DNA of 64,000 nt from contig NW_025937381.1 of the NCBI RefSeq assembly GCF_000764305.2, forward strand, positions 517,571 to 581,570, given 5' to 3'. The position numbers were made by a program, and so were the translations under genes. Below the pieces are notes generated by a model. It was not told where the DNA came from and did not search any database. It saw only the letters and a list, made by a program, of their open reading frames with translations. Source of the stretch: Hyalella azteca (lineage: Eukaryota > Arthropoda > Malacostraca > Amphipoda > Hyalellidae). Positions 1-11,825 of this stretch are shown piece after piece (the first letter of the stretch is position 1; the number at the start of each line of letters is the position of its first letter).

Positions 1-68
1 TAACGTGTTTTTATGCGATCATTCGTACTTTGCAATAGCACTAACCCCTGTTTTTTTTTTGTCCGCAG

Positions 69-2300
69 TACGAAAATCGGCGTCGAGAAGCCGCCAGGCA
101 ATGGCGGGATGAGCAGATCGAACAGCTCGAACGCCAAGAAAACAAGACGGCGCAGGAGATCGAGAGACTCAAGACCCTGCGTCTGGAGCGAGAATTTGAG
201 CTACGAGCGAAGCAAGCCGACGAAGAAGAGGATAATTCAGAGGACGATGACGAGCGCATCACAACCATAAGCGAGACGAATAGTCTTGCCAAGCCTTCAG
301 AGCGGCGAGATTCTCAGCCTGAGAGTGACGTTCCCAGAGGTGTTCCTCGAGGAGGCCCAGGCTTTATGCACTCAGGGATGAACGGCGGCGTCTCCAACGA
401 CGAAGACCGGGCGAAGAGGGCCGACGAAATCAGACGCAAGCAGCAGGAGCTCGAAGTGGCGAGCGAAGTTGAGCTTAAACTTATACGTGAGGCGCAGAGG
501 AGGCAGGAAGAAGAGGAGGCCAACGTCCGGCGGTACCATAACCAATACAATAAAACTCAGCAACAGGCGACCCAGCGTCTGGATTCCCTCGTCGGCGGAC
601 CCGTTCACGAGTACAACAACGGTCCCGTCAACGGTCAGCGACCGCCCAGCACCTACGACCAACAACTCAACAACAACAATTTAAATCCCTCCCCTCCTGA
701 GCGTCATTCGTCTTATAACGTCATGCAGCAACAGCAGCAACAACAACAGTATCAGCACTATCAGTACAACAACGTAAACAACAGCTCAAGGGTCCGTAGC
801 CAGCCCCCCATGGAGTCTCCTCCTTCAGCTGGAGGAACGGTCAAGAGAGTTCAGTTCTCCGAGAACCAGTCCACCAGTGTCCACAACCTGTCCACCAGTG
901 TCCACAACCTGTCCTCCTCCTCCGGCGTGTCCTTCGATGCCAACGCAAACCAGGAGGATTTTTCGCCTACCAAATACGATCATAATGTAAGTGTCCAGGA
1001 GTGGATGGCATTAGCTATGAAGTCGTATATGTTACTCTCACCTTCCCTCCTGAACATAATTAGTTTTCAGCAATTAATTTCTGCAATAGATTGTACTGGT
1101 GTTGAAAAAACTTAGTTGATTATTAATGCGTTCCAACATTGACCGAGTCTTTTGTTCAGGACTTCATCAACGAAGCAGAGAACATGCTGAACTTCAGCCC
1201 GAGTCCCATCAAGCCTGGCAGCGCTCACGCCACCCCAGGTGTCATCGGCGCTCAGGAGGTTTACAGGTAAAGCTTTTCAAAATCGTACGCCATGAGCGCA
1301 CAATAAACGAGCTTATAGATTATTCCTTGATTCGACATTCCAGTTTTTGAAAATATTTTAAACTACAATTTTAGTTTGAAATTGTGAACCAAAGTTTTTG
1401 GCTGCAGTATTTTTGTGAAGATTCAAATATGTCGCCTGTAAGAACTGGTAGTTCACTCGAAGGAATCGGTCATTCATAGAGTTCATCAATCGAATATTAG
1501 AATCGAATTAATAGTCTATGGATGTGTTATTCCAATAATTAGTTGGTTTAATTTGTGTTATAACCACCATTCGTGACCAAAACCACATGCATGAAGATTT
1601 AGTTGTCGATAATGAGAGTGATTAATATCGATTGGAAAAATAAATCACTGCAATTTTCAATCACGTGTGTACTTTAATTTCACAGTAGCCATAACGAACA
1701 GCCTAACTTGAGACTAGCTTAATTACCTTCCCGAATAGTGAATTTTCGAAAGGTTTTAATTTCGCTTAGTTTTGAGTCACGCATCTCGTCTAAAAATTAC
1801 GAACTTTTTTATATATACTAGTAATATATTTTTGTTGTTGTTGCTGGGACTTGCGTAAAAAATGCTGTAAACGTATTCAAATTGAAACATCACACTTTTG
1901 CTTCAGTCCAATTGCTGCACTGCTTTAAGAACCAATCAGGAAGTACGCAACTGATGCCATTAAATTTTATAATTACAGTGGAGCTAAGGCTTCTGGTTGA
2001 ATTAGTCCTGCACGCATGTGGAGTAAAATGCTTTTGCATATTATTTAAAGTTATCAACGACTTAGTATGCGCTAGAAAACATCTTACTAATAATAAAATG
2101 TTTTTGACAATTACAGAGACCCGCGAGTGCGACGGCTGCAGGAGAAGGAAGCAATGCAGGCGGCGAGCAACCCTCGACCTGCGGTGCCCGAGACGCTTAC
2201 CTTCAGAGAGAAGATGAAGATGTTTGCCGCTGAGACCGGAGACCCAAACACGCCCAAGGATAAGACCAAGATCAGCAAGGCGCAGAGAGAGATCAAATGA
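69..2300 (+). CDS. cno: Canoe/afadin, C-terminal exons (5' part outside window)
   Basis: Afadin/Canoe is an actin-binding scaffold of adherens junctions that binds Rap1 and links cadherin-nectin complexes to F-actin. Three exons are visible: 69-986, 1160-1266 and 2117-2300. Their sum is 1209 nt, 402 residues plus stop, and every junction keeps frame with AG acceptors and GTAAG or GTAAA donors. The first exon opens with a charged coiled coil (REAARQWRDEQIEQLE, then LKTLRLEREFELRAK). A low-complexity part follows, with a polyglutamine run near 725-755 and a 21-bp tandem duplication near 868-913 giving STSVHNL twice. The second exon has NMLNFSPSPIKPG and GAQEVYRDPR. The last ends TLTFREKMKMFAAETG and KISKAQREIK. 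The GAQEVYRDPR and FREKMKMFA blocks are what I recognise from insect Canoe C-termini. The FHA, Ras-association and PDZ domains would lie left of the window. Retention of the 987-1159 intron would add 43 codons before a stop at 1115. Confidence 0.85.
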
Positions 2301-3230
2301 TAGCCCAGAGTATGTGGTACTGTATTTCCATTCAGAGATAGTCCCGAGGCTGATGACTCGTCAGAGAAATGAAATTTTGGTGGATTTCCGAAAAAGTCAA
2401 CCCTATACATCATTCAAGTACATACAGCAAAAGATGAATTTTGGAAATGCGATTGAAATTTAAGAATGTCCTGTCGTTTTTTCTGCAGTCATTTTTTTCT
2501 GTAGATAAGATGCCTTTACTGAAAATATGCTTTCCTAAAGAAAGCATTTTAGAAAGCGTACTTTACTGAAAATCTGCTTTCCTAAAGAAAGCATTTCATA
2601 AGTTATTGAAAAGTGATATAAGGATGCCAGAACTCTCAGGTCTGCCGAATGTGTGCTATAAACTAATATTTTTAGTGCATGAGGTGCCTTGATGTGTGAT
2701 GCTCACAGTTGGAGATGAAAGACTTGAACATCGGCCTCTCAAAGACTCAGGCGGCAGTATTGGAAGTTGCAGTCTTAGGACCTCAAACAACAATGAAGCG
2801 ATGCGTGATTTTGTGACAGTAAAATAACAAACGCATTTAGTGTAATTTTGACGTGCCTTGTTGTGCTGGTAAAATGGCATAGCATTGGAAGCCCTTGTTT
2901 TCTAGATGTTTTTCAAAGAAAGTGCGCTTATTGTCATACAATTTTGAACAAAGTGATGATTCATTGCGTGGATGCGTTTTGTTCAGCCTTGAGTGGCGAC
3001 TGCGGCACTGCTGATCGTAATTTACGACAAAATTTGTTAATTGACGTCACAAAACAATTTAATGATTTATCCTTGTAATTATATCTTTGATTAAATTTCG
3101 CTGTGTATTAGTTATAATTTTGATAATTTGTGATCGAGTGAGCCTTGATATCGATGGCAGTCATGACGGCAAGGTACACTCGTATGACCTCCACCTTGCC
3201 ATCTTGTTCTAATAAAATATTTCAGCTAAG
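2301..3230 (+). other. Canoe 3' UTR candidate with poly(A) signal
   Basis: No reading frame is convincing here. The first clear AATAAA downstream of the Canoe stop is at about 3211-3216, so the 3' UTR may run about 0.9 kb. Choice of this signal is inference. The short open frames at 2656-3078 show no family features. Confidence 0.35.
2514..2602 (+). repeat. Two-copy 47-bp direct repeat with a hairpin
   Basis: Two head-to-tail copies (2514-2560 and 2561-2602) share CTTTACTGAAAATMTGC. Each contains the inverted pair GCTTTC-CTAAA-GAAAGC, giving a small stem-loop per unit. It falls in the presumed Canoe 3' UTR. Confidence 0.7.
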
Positions 3231-4413
3231 TGTGTACATTGTACCATTATCAATATTAGTTTTGATTAAGTTCAGCGTCTTTGTTAATAATATAAGTTAT
3301 AAGTAAAGATGAGCATTCCGAGTTGTCTATTAGTCAACTGCCGATTTACGTTGGCGCTTTCTTTCGCTTTACATTAGCACACAATAAGCCTTTGCAGCAA
3401 GACACATACGCTCTCTTTTTGTCCTTATTTCAGTTTATTTCTTCATGATACTCTGCTTTTTGCTGTGACATGCTGGCATCTCCTCATTGTAGGCAATGGG
3501 ATTGATTACTTAGAGCTTATAAAATTTGTTTTAAAAAATCAAATAGGTTAAAATATCAAATCCTGCCGATTATATTCTTCAATATTCATGATAATTTATT
3601 AGGGTGTAATTGTGCCAAGATGCAGCTGTGTATATTCCTCTGTAAAGTGGCGGCATGCTGAATATTTTCATCTATAATATTGTCTCCATGTTGTGCACTA
3701 TACATACAGCGATTTAAAGAATAAATATTAGTACTAATAGATTGGGCGACAGGTAGATTGTCGTGCTCAAATACACTATTATCGTTTGAGTGATAGAGCA
3801 TCCACTCAGAAAAGTTGTCTAGGCAGCGACCAACACGTGATGTTACCTAGACTTGAAAACAGATAACGCAAATGAGTATTTTGTGATTGGAAAAATTTGT
3901 AGCTTCCTCCGAAAAACTGTTGCTTTCTTTGCGGTTACAATTTATGTTTTGAACCCTGTTGCTTAATTGCGTTTTCTGATTTCGTAAGCGTTGTTGCTCT
4001 CAATATATAATGACAACATGTATGTTCATGTACAGCACGTTATTAAAAGATTTCTATATTGATGACGTCTTCATCATAGCACTGGATAATAAATTGTAAA
4101 TCGGAAGGTATCGTTTTCTTTACATACGCTGTGTGGTATAACAATCCTGGACAGATATAATTGAGAAGACATTCAAATAGGCTAAAATTGTACCTTATTC
4201 GACATTAGGAATGTACAGGAACAAAATTTTTGCATTCCAAAGCTTCGAGTTTATTTCACCCTAAGTTAAGAATAAACGAAACCGTGCACAACATAAGATA
4301 ATTTGAAAATATTAATCTTAATCAAAATATAATAATAATTCACAAACTTGCTGTCATCGCATGTTATGCAATCGCCCAGATTACAGGTGGAAATTCAACA
4401 AAATTAGCTCTAA
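3231..4413. other. AT-rich intergenic stretch between convergent genes
   Basis: I see no gene. On the minus strand an AATAAA at 4250-4255 is the first such signal after the PIGQ stop at 5066, and is the best candidate end for that transcript. If so, the PIGQ 3' UTR would include the MITE at 4414-4643. Confidence 0.4.
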
Positions 4414-4643
4414 CCCTCTACCGCCGTATGTCACTCTCAGGGAACATAACTTTCAACCTAAATTATCCGTGAACTATCAAGTGTAGCAACCTGAGGACGT
4501 TTGTACGCAACAGAGAACATTTTAAAGTTGTACGTGGCGGCAACCATCAGTGCAAGGCATGTTGCGCTCACTAGAACCTATCCTTTTTGGGAAGTAGGCT
4601 TGTGACAATATTGCTCCGGTTACTCATGTCAGGCGGTAGAGGG
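4414..4643. mobile_element. piggyBac-like MITE, 230 bp
   Basis: Terminal inverted repeats CCCTCTACCGCC and GGCGGTAGAGGG are flanked by CTAA on the left (one mismatch) and TTAA on the right. TTAA target duplication with CCC-starting ends is the piggyBac signature. The copy is too short to code for a transposase. A second copy, interrupted by a LINE, is at 28198-28936 in the opposite orientation, and the shared interior includes GCAACAGAGAACATTTTAAA. Confidence 0.8.
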
Positions 4644-5065
4644 TTAAGATGTTTTAATAATTTACGAGTGTCTGGTGGCCGGATTTGCGTGACCACAGAG
4701 CATTTGCAGTTGTGATACTCAGTCTCTCACCCAGCTGACATTATTGCCAACTCAATCATTGATCCAATTCAGATTGATCAGTGAATATCTGGCTTGTCTA
4801 TGGTGTTATGTAATCGTTCTGGGTGGTCAGCGAGCCAGTGATGGTCGTGGCAACTACCTGTGGTCTGAGTGCCCTGAAAAACTAACCTATCGCCCCCCTC
4901 CCTAGTCGGCACAACCAGGATGGGCGGTTTCAACTGTCAGGTGAGACTGTCATTCGAACTTGGAGCAGTTTCTAGGAACCTATCCAAGTTCAGATGGCAG
5001 TAATAATTCCTAAGCAATTCTCACTTGACACAATAACAACGCGTAGACTTGCCCAACGCCTGCGT

Positions 5066-8000
5066 TCAGATGAGCGTTCTGGCGTAGACGAGGGCGGACG
5101 CGACGGTGGAAAGGGAGGGGAGTGAGAATGTGGGGAGGGAGGGCGAGGCGGCAAAGTGACGCACGACGTGCGTGAGCGGCACGCAGCGCACACCGACGCG
5201 CAGTGACACGGGCGCCCCGCGCTCCCCCAGTCCTGGCAGAGACTCGAATTCTACTTCGCCTGCAGAAACATACTTCATGAGAGTTAAATCAAGGATGTAT
5301 ATACACGTTTCTCATTTATTTCGAATTAATTAATTGTGTGAACAGTTGAAAATATTGATAAAATGTTGAAAGTATCACCTTATCATTTTTTTTCGCAGAT
5401 GTTTTAAAGGAGCCTCAATTCAATTTAAATTCAATTCAGTATAATTCCATTACATTCAACTCAATTTAAATCTGATTATTATTCACTTTTCTTCAAAATC
5501 TATAGTAAAGTTTTCGCGCCACAATTTATAAATTTTTAATTCCTGGGGAATATTTATTAAACTTTAACAATCAGCATCAAATAAAGTACGTATTGACATA
5601 TCTTTTTACCGCATTATTTAGTAATAAGTTGAATATATAAAGAATAAAAGGAAATGAGTCAAATGACTGACCGCGCAGCGCAGAGGGGCGCAGCAGGCGC
5701 AGGCAGGGCGCGAAGACAGGGTTGTGGTGCAGCAGCCAAGCTGCGCCGCGCAGCACCTCCCGCACCACCACCAGCACCACGCGCACCTGCTCAGTCAACG
5801 TCAGCATTATTTATTAAACATTACTCGCCTGCTATTCAAATCAAAGTATTTATGCAAAAATATTATGACTGACTCGCAGATTTGAACCCTGTAACTTACT
5901 GTTTGGATCAAAGGATATATGAAGAAATATTCCTGTTAACTCTCAGATGTGAAACATAGTGTGAACAGTGAAGCATAATGCAACAGTGAAAATAAAACCG
6001 AGATTAAGAAAATGATTCATTAATGGTCTAAAAATTTAAACTGTTTGCATTGCATTCATTAAATATTTCAAGTTATTAAAAAAATAGATGATTTACTAAT
6101 GAATAATATTCGTGTCAGCGCTTTTGCTTCAACATTTTTTTCAATTTTCTAAATAATTTTCAATTCTACAATCATCATAACGGTTGCAGCAGCAATACTT
6201 TCTTTTCTCTCAATATCTTTCGATTCTCAAGGTAAATTTTTTCTCTATATAACGTTTTATTCTCTAAAAAACCTCATTTTCTGAATAATGTTGACTTTCG
6301 CTGCCTGACCGACAGGAAGACGACGTAGTAGACGGTGGTCGTGGGCAGCAGGAAGAGCACCAGCGTGAAGATGATGGCGCTCAGGACCCGGGACAACGGG
6401 GCTCGTGACGTGTCCCCACAGGGAGGACGGATTGCCCCGCTTGGCTGGTGGATAGGGGACGGCTGACAGTGGAGGGAGTCCACCCTCAACTTCAGAGGAT
6501 TCCATTTGTTGCCTCTGAACGCCCGCCACTGAGATCCCAGCAGTGAAATTTGCACCATGTGCAGCCTGTAGAGTCACGTTTTGTTGCAATCCATACAGGT
6601 ATCCATAAAACTAGTTTTTCTCAGTAAAATGCAAAGTACATTGAATTTATGACATAAATAAATAAATTCAAGCCTTTACGAAAAATATATTTCAAAATTT
6701 ATCATGGTCAATAGGTTGAAATAATCAATTTGTTACCGTATGACTAATTTCTAAACCATATGACTCGTTCTATTTCTATAGAACGCGATTAAATTCATAA
6801 GAATCCTTTTTCGTGAGAAAAACTATATGACTCCTCAAATTATATTCTTAAAAATGAAATAGAAACCACCCTCCAATGTTGCTAAAATGAAACTCAATTC
6901 TATGTATCGCTCGAGTGATAAAAGAACTCTCACTAAATACAACTGAAATAGCCCTAGAACAATCTTTTATGATTATCAGAGCAACAATCAATGTATTCTT
7001 TTTAATGAAACCCTCCGAAGCTCGAACAAATTAAACTGTACCTACATACCTACATAGAGATTAGATTAATCAGCTATATAATGAAAAAATCTTTTTCGAA
7101 TGATCGGCATTTTGTTGCTGGTGAATAGATGAGAGTTTCAAGTAAACGTGAACTGATAAGCACCTAGCGGCATAGACGTAGAAGCAGTGTAGGTGCAGGG
7201 CTGCCAGCTGCAGGAGGTCAGACAGCAAAGCAAGCTGAACGGTGGCACCCAGAGGTCCTGACCACACCAACGCCCAACACAGCGCCCTTACAGCACCTCC
7301 CGCTACCTCTGCTCAGTGACGTCTCGTTCCATTATAATCATCATCCAAAGCTTTCATTAACTGAACACATGCAACTCTAATAACTTTCTATAGATGATCG
7401 ATGAAATCTAATTTTATATATAAATAGAAGAAACTTGCAACCTTCATCTTCTGAACTAAGTGTACTTTTATTTTAATCATTCAATGACTTCCCTGCCTCC
7501 CCCCCACAACCTCATCCTCTCCCCCTCGATCCCTCCTCCTCCTCCTCCGCCCCTCGTGCCGCCTTTCCCTCCTCTCTTCTCTTCGCCTCTCCCCCACTCC
7601 CCTCCGCCCCCTCCAGTTCCTCCAGTTTATATATACCTACCTACATACGCGTTGTAAGTTTCATCATCTGCACCAAGCAAAATATAATTTTAGTTGTTCA
7701 ACATTTTTATTATGTACCTAGGTATGCGTTGCAGGTTTCATCTATAGGAACTTTATAGCCTTATCTTCAAATGCTTATAAAACAAAATTTAAATATTTGC
7801 AAAAATATTTTCTATAAAAGTAAGCATAAATTTGAATATTTACATCAATACAAAAGAGTTAAAAGACATAAGCAACACATAGGCATCTTTTAATTCTGAA
7901 ACTCATCCTACAAGAATCCAATAAAATTTCTTCACACTGGACAAGTGTTACAATATTGGAGCTTGTAGTTACACACATAACATTTAACAGAAATGACATA

Positions 8001-10333
8001 TCCCAAAGAAAAAATGTCAACAATAAACTCTGTGTCAAATAAAACACATCAGATGAATAATTACCAACAGCCGAGCTACATTAGTGGACTGGCGAATTGA
8101 AAATTCAAATTTAAATTTATTTTCAGCAGTCAAAGACCCACCAAGATAAAGCATCCACAAGCCAACGTGGTAGGAGAAGAAGGTGGCGAGCGCCACTGAG
8201 AGCGGCTGGTTGAGTTTCAGTCCTGCTGGCGCTCCCTTCAACCAAGTGAGGAGCTGTAGCACGGCGCTGCTCACGCCCTTATGGCAGAAATTATTTTTAT
8301 GAATGGAAACAGCATATCATCCATAATTTATTGGCATATGAATTTTTCTGTTTAGAGGATCATTTGAATGCGCGATTATATCAGCAAAAATCTATACTGA
8401 CTTTACTAAATTATAATATACACACTGCTTATTGAAACCTCAACACGAATACATTGGAACCCCACCTTTTGAATGTGCCGCCTTGAGAATAAACCGTCAA
8501 TTCATAAAAAATATGTTACGCTATACGACCGCGCTTTGCGGTACGACTCTGGGCACTCAACAAAGTATTACCGACATGCAGGTTGTCGACTTTGCCTATG
8601 CGGAGGGCTGAAATAAAAATACAATCTCTGCAATCTTGGGTAAAAATGTGCTTTATTAGGCCCCCCAAAATTAAAGTAATCCAGTTTCAGCCTATTCTAA
8701 TTGCAGTATATACATGTACGTACGAGATGACTTTTGGGGAGGTCCAACATGGATTGGAGTTTTTTCAATGAATTTCAACGGGAAGAGTAAGTTCGCTTCA
8801 CAAACCGTTTTCCAGTACGAATTTAGTTCTCAGGGTGGAGTTCCACTATAGACCTATCATGACTAACCTGAGCCATGGAGAGGAACCAGTCGTATATGAT
8901 ATCGGCGCTGCCAACATTCTGGATCCACAACAGAAGAGAGATGCCCAAAGCAGCATCCACAAGTACAACAAAAAAGAGTCGCAGCAGCACTAAGCTGTCA
9001 CTTGTCGCAGTGGCAGGCATACAGCTCCAATCTATGGAATTACTGCATCCATAAACTGGGCATGCTTTACAACTGAAAGGTTCTTTCAAATAACGATGTG
9101 AGTCTTGAGCACTATCACAACTGGGTGCGTTCTTATTGAGGGAGGTGGAATGAGACTGGTATCCTTTTTTATCACAACGAGCTTGATTATTTCTTTTCAG
9201 GGAATGTTTTGGGGTGCATTGGCATAAGCAACTTGGGAAAAATTGTCCAATTTTTGATGACATTTGTTCATTTATTCTTTGCATTTCATTCAGTTGAGTC
9301 ACTCGAACATGAAGTTGTGTTAAAGTTGCTGACTGGAAGTCAAAAATTCGTTGGAAGAAACTTTGGATTTTGATGCAGCATTGAGGAAAGAACAACAAAA
9401 CTTTCATTAAATAAATTATACTCCCTAGACACAGGTAATAAAAAGTAGAAAATGTTGAAGACTTTTGTTCTTTCTGGGCTTCATGTTTGACTTTAGAGAT
9501 GAAAAATGAAAGAGATGTATTCGTTGTATCACTTCCATACTTGTTGCACAGCAGACGAGCTTCTAGGATCTCTTCAGAACAGTAAAAAATTACATTTACA
9601 TTCTTCAAGCTCAAAGCTTGTCCATTGATGAGCACTTTGCTAACTTGGAGGAATGAGTCTGATTTAAATAAAAGCCAGAAAACATATTTAATCCCATCTG
9701 ATTCATTGTCAATGGAAGACTGATCACTGAATACAGATGGTGAAATGTCACTTCTAACAGGCAACTTGGTATTTTTAGCAGCTGTATAAGTATTATTATC
9801 AGAATTGAAGCAATTTTCACATGCAATCTCCCCTAGTATTGTCAGAGGAGAACTCTGGTCTTGGGTGCTGGTGTTGTCACAAGCACTGACCACCAGAGTG
9901 TGCTGCACCTCTTGACTGCCTGCCTGCTCTGCAAGAAATAAAATATATTTCATATTTTAGACACAAATATCAAGCTAACAACATTAAATTTATACTTAAA
10001 CTATCACCATTTTGCTGGAAAATAAGAAAAATTATTGTTAATAATAGCATTTACTGATAAGCAAGCATTGACAGCATTGAATACTGAACAAAGATATTGA
10101 GAAAATATTGAAAATATAAGGAAATATAAATAACTTTTATACCAATCATGTAATAGCTAGCATATATTGATATTCTTACCAGAATTTATTGTGCAGTGGT
10201 ACCCATAAATGGGTAATTTCTGTTTAAAACTCTTAGAAATTATTAGCAGAGAGTCTGGTACAAAAACATTCACATATACAAAAGGGGAATCCATAAGGAC
10301 ATTTCTTGGAAGCTCTAAGTAAGAAGAATATCT
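5066..10333 (-). CDS. PIGQ: PIGQ / GPI1, subunit of GPI-GlcNAc transferase (N-terminus not found)
   Basis: PIGQ is a membrane subunit of the ER complex that transfers GlcNAc to phosphatidylinositol, the first step of GPI-anchor synthesis. Seven minus-strand exons join in frame: 10333-10180, 9928-8868, 8277-8138, 7286-7164, 6565-6310, 5786-5672 and 5259-5066. They total 2043 nt, 680 residues plus stop. Family marks in order are VDAALGISLLLWI (near 8930), GAPAGLKLNQPL and YHVGLWMLYLGG (exon 3), ALLSDLLQLAALHLHCFYVYAAR (exon 4), WRAFRGNKWNPLKLRVDS and LVLFLLPTTTVYYVVF (exon 5), and LRLLRPSALR (exon 6). These match the conserved membrane core of Gpi1. The divergent N-terminal half is mostly one 1061-bp exon. 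The donor after exon 3 (GTCTTT at 8137) was chosen because it alone keeps frame; GTGGGT at 8141 is an alternative. The first exon starts in phase 0 at an acceptor, so at least one upstream exon is missing. It may lie beyond the transposons starting at 11327. Confidence 0.9.
7487..7625 (+). repeat. Polypyrimidine (C/T) tract in a PIGQ intron
   Basis: About 140 bases are almost only C and T, lying in the intron between PIGQ exons 3 and 4 (purine-rich on the sense strand). The open frame across it encodes a poly-Pro/Ser artefact. Confidence 0.8.
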
Positions 10334-11326
10334 CTGTATAAGAAACAAGTAAGCAGAAAGCTATTTCAAAAATATGTACCGTATTAGTATAATTTGCTAT
10401 AATTATGAGCAATCATCTGGAAGGCTTTCAAGGCAAGTGCATTTTATTCATTGAGTTTTATTCTCTTCATTTTTTATGTAAAAATATGACGTAGGTAAAT
10501 AAATAAATCTGATATTTGAATTTTAATTACTAAACATTTTAATGGACTGTTTATCTTAAATTTCCAAGGTTTCCCAACTATAATAATACAGCAAATGGAA
10601 TCCAAATAATATTCAGCTGATTAAACTAAAATACTAGATACTGTACATTAAATTTTGACTTTCATCATCTAGATTCTAGAAAATAGTCTTTTTTGCGCTT
10701 TTCCTCATTTATGGGAAAAATGCCCCATTGTGCTTGTCATGTCCCTCTGTCTGTCCATGACTGCACGTTTTTGTTGATGAGAAAATGCGCTCTCTGTCAC
10801 TCAATGCATATGCAATGAGTACTGAGTTATATTTTTTTCATTTCTTTACACATAAATTTTGAGGTTTAACTCTTTCACGGGAGAGTTACCAAATAAAGTC
10901 ACTTGATATTGCCTCACAAAGAGACCCACTATGGTTTCCTTTTTGTGTCTGACTCTGAGGTTTCCTGATCATGCCTCAGTTCATCACTAATTATCTGACC
11001 ATCATTCCATCCATAGCATCTCCACTTATCAAGCCTGAAAACTAAAATATGAGCACAGAGCATTTAAAGGTTTTTAACTTGAATGTTGAAACTTACGCTC
11101 TTTCCACATTTTTTTAAAATACAAAAGAATCAATATATTTTTAATTATTTAATGTTATTGAATTTAATTAAATTAAATTTTCACATTATTAATTTTTTCA
11201 TCTGCATAAACTGAATTTTAAAAATAAACAAAATATTTTGTGTAGTGGCTGCATTTAATAGATTCTTCAAGTGCAATTTAAACTTCCAATAAGCACAATT
11301 TTTTTAAATGCTTACAAATAAAAGTA
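10334..11326. other. Non-coding stretch upstream of PIGQ exons
   Basis: I searched both strands for a PIGQ start exon and found none that joins in phase 0. A minus-strand segment near 10890-11045 has an acceptor and about 33 open codons but no usable donor. The rest is AT-rich with no recognisable feature. Confidence 0.4.
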
Positions 11327-11825
11327 GGGTAAATGCACCATATTCCAACACTGTGGGTAATTCCGACACCCCTTAACCTTTTCCTTTATATCGAGCTCGG
11401 TCTCAGATCCACGCATGCGTAGATGGTTGAAATTGTGATGTCATACTATTGAGCGCAATAAGGAAAACACTAGGTCTAATGGAAAATGTTAAGATCCACA
11501 GAGCAAAAGTCCAAGTCAGAGCTAGTGAGAACATCGAAACACGTATGAAAGTTGATAGTTGACCTTGTTTTACTAAATAGTGATAAACTGTTTGTGTAGA
11601 AAGAATATTATGGTTTGAGGCTTTAAAAATAAATTTGTGAATATATTAGGACTCCTTTAAGTATACTTGTATTTGCTGATTTTAAATGGTAAATAAATTA
11701 ATAGATGATTGATTTAAGAGACAGTTTTAGACACACAAAAACTAATTCCGACACAGGGTGTTGGAATTACGAATTACGATTTTGAAGCACTGTTAGAATT
11801 AGTCTCACAATATGCTGCATTTAGT

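Noticed and set aside
5880..5960. Minus-strand GGTTCAAATCT as the T-arm of a tRNA
   Set aside because: There is no A box, acceptor stem or anticodon arm at the proper distance.
7460..7657. Proline-rich 65-codon frame
   Set aside because: It is the translation of an intronic polypyrimidine tract.
10890..11045. Minus-strand exon of PIGQ (acceptor plus about 33 open codons)
   Set aside because: A stop is reached before any GT donor that would give phase 0, and the peptide shows no PIGQ similarity.
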